From NCBI GenBank assembly GCA_963924555.1, contig OZ004587.1:6340075-6404074 (forward strand): a stretch of 64,000 nucleotides of DNA, read 5' to 3'. This document shows, piece after piece, positions 61,064 to 64,000 of the stretch. The notes under the pieces were generated by a model, which searched no databases, was not told where the DNA came from, and was given only the letters and a program-made list of their open reading frames with translations. Made by a program: the position numbers and the translations under genes. The stretch is from Crambe crambe. Lineage: Eukaryota; Porifera; Demospongiae; Poecilosclerida; Crambeidae. The stretch's first letter is position 1; each line of letters starts with the position of its first letter.

Positions 61064-64000
61064 CAGGGCCGTATTTAGGGGGGGGGCAGGGGGGGCAGTC
61101 GCCCCCCCCCCCCTGAGCTGAGGGGAAAAATTTTTTTTCAACAGCTGTGCTATACAGTAACAAAGGTGGTATAGTAGTTATTGTGCTAGCAGAGCAGCTA
61201 AATAGTGCTAGCACAGCAGCTAATTAACCTGCTGATACAGCAAAAGCAGTAACAGTGACTGAAAGTCTAGCACATATCAATCATGGCTACAGATTCTGAA
61301 GCCAGTGATTCTGAGCCTGAGGATCCAACCCCTCCTAAAGCTAAAAGACTGTGCCAAGCTAAAATAAGTTCATTTTTTGGATCTCCAAGGTATGTAATGA
61401 GAGGACCTAGCATGAGCTGTGATCCCATCACTGAATGTAGGACCCAGAATGAAGTCAATACCCAAGTTAATGAAGAGGCTAATGAAGAGGCTCTACCATT
61501 GCCAGCTGATATAAGTATAGCAAGTTCTTTTGCTGATTATTTTGATCCCAATGATCCAGCACGTTTTGCTGGAAGGCACTCTTTCTCCAATGATGAGAAG
61601 CTTGGACTCCTGACGTCTAAATTTAATTGCCCCCCTAATTTTGTGTTCCCTGCCACATCAGGAAGAAGATTTAGTTTAAGCTGGACAGTAAGTAGGCCAT
61701 GGCTGCGTTATAGTATGTCAAGTGATAGTGCATATTGCTTGCCATGCCTGTGCTTTGCGAGTGTAGGCACTGAATCACCATTTACTTCTACAGGTTTTAA
61801 TAGCTAAGTGGAAAAAAGCTCTTGGTAAAAAGAACAGTTTACTTGATAAACATCAGGAAAGTGAAGCACATAAATCATCTGATGAACAAGCTTGTCTTTT
61901 CATGCAAACTCGACAACCTGGTTTAGATGTTGCTTCATTAATGAACAAAGGAATGGGAATCCAGCGTGTTCGTACTAAGAAGGGTATTATGTCAATTATT
62001 GATGTGGTGGTTGCTCTTGGCAAGCGAGGTATAGCTTTTCGGGGCAATTGGGACAAGGATACAAAAACAGAGGACGGGAACTTCTCTTTTTTTGTGGACT
62101 GGAAGTCAGGGTTTGACAGTGATCTTAAAGAGCATTTTCAACATGCTACCAAAAATGCTAAGTACACATCACCACTAGTACAGAATACTATAATTTCCAT
62201 ATGTGAAGGCGCTATTCGTGAAAATATCTTGTCAATGTTTTCATCATATTGGAGTGTTATGGCTGATGAAACTGAAGACCTTTCAAGCATGGAGCAGGTT
62301 AGTATCTGCATACGATTTGTTAGTGATTGTGAAGTTTTTGAAGAATTCTTGGGATTTATTAATATAGCAAAGATGGATGCTCAAACAATTGCTGATGCTT
62401 TGGTTTCTACACTTCAGAAATGGGGTCTTAACTTGTCTTTTCTAGTCGGTCAAGGGTATGATGGAGCCTCTGTAATGAGTTCAAGCAGGAATGGAGTACA
62501 GGCTAAAATAGCTGTAAAATATCCTAATGCAACATATGTTCATTGCCGTTCACATGTCTTGAACCTTGCTATTTCTAGTAGTTGCACTGATGTACCATCT
62601 ATCCGTAATCTTTTTGATGATGTTGGGAAGTTGACGTGGTTTTTATCTGGTAGTGCCAAGCGCAAAGAAATTTTTTTGGAGGTTGCATCTGATGATCAAG
62701 ATGAAGAGCTTCTTGATTCCTTGATACTTGCAGATGAAGATGATGACCAGCTTAGTGGGTCTATGGCAGAGATAGAAGCAGGTGCAAGGAGGAGGCATGT
62801 GCCCAAGTTTTGTGCTACTCGCTGGAGTGCAAGGGTAAGTACCCTTTCCGCTCTTATGGCTAAATATGTCACTGTCCTAGAGACCATGACATTGATTAGA
62901 GACAGGAGCACCAAACAAGCAAGGAGTGATGCCTCCTCTTATGTAAGACTTCTGGAAGACAGCCAATTTGTCGTTGCACTGGTTATTACCCAAGCTGTTC
63001 TTGGGTTCCTTAGCTCTGTGACATTAGCATTGCAAGCTAAACACTGTGATCTTGCAGAAGCTTACAGGGATGCAACAGCTGCAAAAAAATGCATTAAGGA
63101 TGCCAGAAATGATGATTGCTGGGAGAAAGTCTGGGGCAGAATTGTAACATTAGCCAACTCTATTAATATAACTGTACAAAAACCACGTACTGCTTCTATT
63201 CAGCAGCATCGAGCTAATGCAGGGGAAGTGAGTCAAACTCCTTCAGACTATTATAGAATCAATGTTTATTATCCATTTATTGACCATGTTGTCGAACAGC
63301 TAGAAACACGATTTTCAGATGAGCACAATGATATTATTGCAGCTGAATCCCTGATACCACAAAGTTTATCAAAACTGAGTGGTGACAAAATTGATATGAT
63401 CAAATCGTACTAGCTATGGAAAATTTATGTCCTTGCAAGAGAAAACTGGATTTCCTGTTGAAATAGCTAAATGGAAGAAGATTTATGAACCAATTCCACC
63501 AAGAAATAGGCCTGATACAGCCAGAGGTGCTCTGTCTGAGTGCAATATGCAATCCTTTCCAGCTATAAATAAAGTTCTTACTATATTTTTAACCATACCA
63601 GTAGGAAGTGTGTCTTGCGAGAGATCATTTTCTGCCCTTCGTCGCCTGAAGACTTGGACCTGCTCTTCAATGACAGAGGAGAGACTAAACGGACTAGCAA
63701 TGCTCATGGTTCATCGGAACACTAAATACATACCATCAATAGAAAATATTTATCAAAGAAAATCTAACTGGAGACAAATAAAATAATATAGGAACTATAT
63801 CTGAACTTGAAATTATATTCTTAATTGTTTTTACATAGTATTTCAATAGACCGCTTTTTAGCTTCCCATTCACTTTGTAAAATGGAGGCAGTTTCAGCTT
63901 CGCGCTTACATCCCCCTCCCGCACCCTCCCCCTTGCTGTGGCCTTTGGCCACGCGATCAATGTTCGCCCCCCCAAGAATTTTTTTTTAAATACGGCCCTG
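61064..64000 (+). mobile_element. hAT transposon in the intron after the last visible exon of gene D
   Basis: The left end CAGGGCCGTATTTA is the exact reverse complement of the right end TAAATACGGCCCTG, whose last base is the last base of the window. Homopolymer G/C-rich subterminal DNA lies just inside each end. The 8 bases to the left are ACCCTTTC (61056-61063); the matching TSD copy would lie outside. The transposase is hAT-type. Coding sequence runs through three frames, so the copy looks inactive, though recent. Confidence 0.88.
61283..63786 (+). CDS. hAT transposase (ZMYM1-like family), two frame changes
   Basis: Three consecutive open blocks in different frames: 61283-61807 (acidic N-terminus and a TTF-type zinc-finger region, FSLSWTVSRPWLRY then YCLPCLCF), 61902-63413 continuing the same protein from about 61816 (WKKALGKKNSLLDKHQES, then ADETEDLSSMEQVSICIRF, GQGYDGASVMSS, HCRSHVLNLA, CATRWSARV), and about 63415-63786 (C-terminal hAT dimerisation region, VGSVSCERSFSALRRLKTW, RLNGLAMLMVHR). 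The first frame change lies between 61800 and 61816, where TAA interrupts, and the second at about 63405-63415, where TAG interrupts. The domain order matches the DUF4371-containing hAT transposases related to vertebrate ZMYM1-like proteins. Confidence 0.8.

Overview
The window looks like sponge (demosponge) nuclear DNA; Amphimedon queenslandica or a close relative is the best guess. The basis is many short introns, AT-rich DNA full of GCTAGC words, long arrays of extracellular Calx-beta domains, and a receptor tyrosine kinase built on the same domains. The species call is inference, since no database was searched. All host genes found are on the + strand, and almost all extracellular exons are bounded by phase-1 introns, with most Calx-beta domains split over two exons.

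Layout. 1-6529: 3' part of a Calx-beta gene (gene A; 6.5 domains, then an FN3-like C-terminus, no membrane anchor). 6530-12709: intergenic DNA with nested non-autonomous transposons. 12710-20771: a complete secreted Calx-beta gene (gene B; signal peptide, 9 Calx-beta domains, Cys-rich segment, two FN3-like domains). 22062-25540: a decayed, 5'-truncated relative (gene C). 31372-43361: a receptor tyrosine kinase (gene E) with 4 Calx-beta domains, an IgGFc-binding-type domain, 3 more Calx-beta domains, a TM helix and a tyrosine kinase domain; its first exon was not found. 43517-49720: a Mutator-like (MULE) DNA transposon with 50-bp perfect TIRs and a 9-bp TSD, encoding a USP deubiquitinase-like region, an Ulp1-like protease and a MULE transposase. 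49892-55037: a young, apparently whole Ty3/gypsy-type LTR retrotransposon with integrase ahead of reverse transcriptase (Gmr1-like order). 57665-60959: 5' part of another Calx-beta gene (gene D, sister of gene B). 61064-64000: an hAT element in gene D's intron, ending at the last base of the window.

The locus grew by duplication. About 6.8 kb (4549-11317: last exons of gene A plus downstream DNA) recurs at 23671-31107. The DNA upstream of gene B (about 11330-12640) recurs upstream of gene D (about 56155-57550). Gene B also carries an internal duplication of a four-Calx-beta module. Differences between copies mark insertions of several small transposons and a pogo-like element that came after duplication.

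Functionally, genes A, B and D look like secreted multi-Calx-beta proteins and gene E like their membrane-bound signalling relative. Calx-beta domains bind Ca2+ and occur in sponge aggregation-factor proteins, so a cluster of soluble and receptor forms is a plausible adhesion or recognition locus; this is a hypothesis. Exon boundaries were set by eye from GT/AG sites, reading frame and similarity among paralogous exons. No rRNA, tRNA or CRISPR array was seen.
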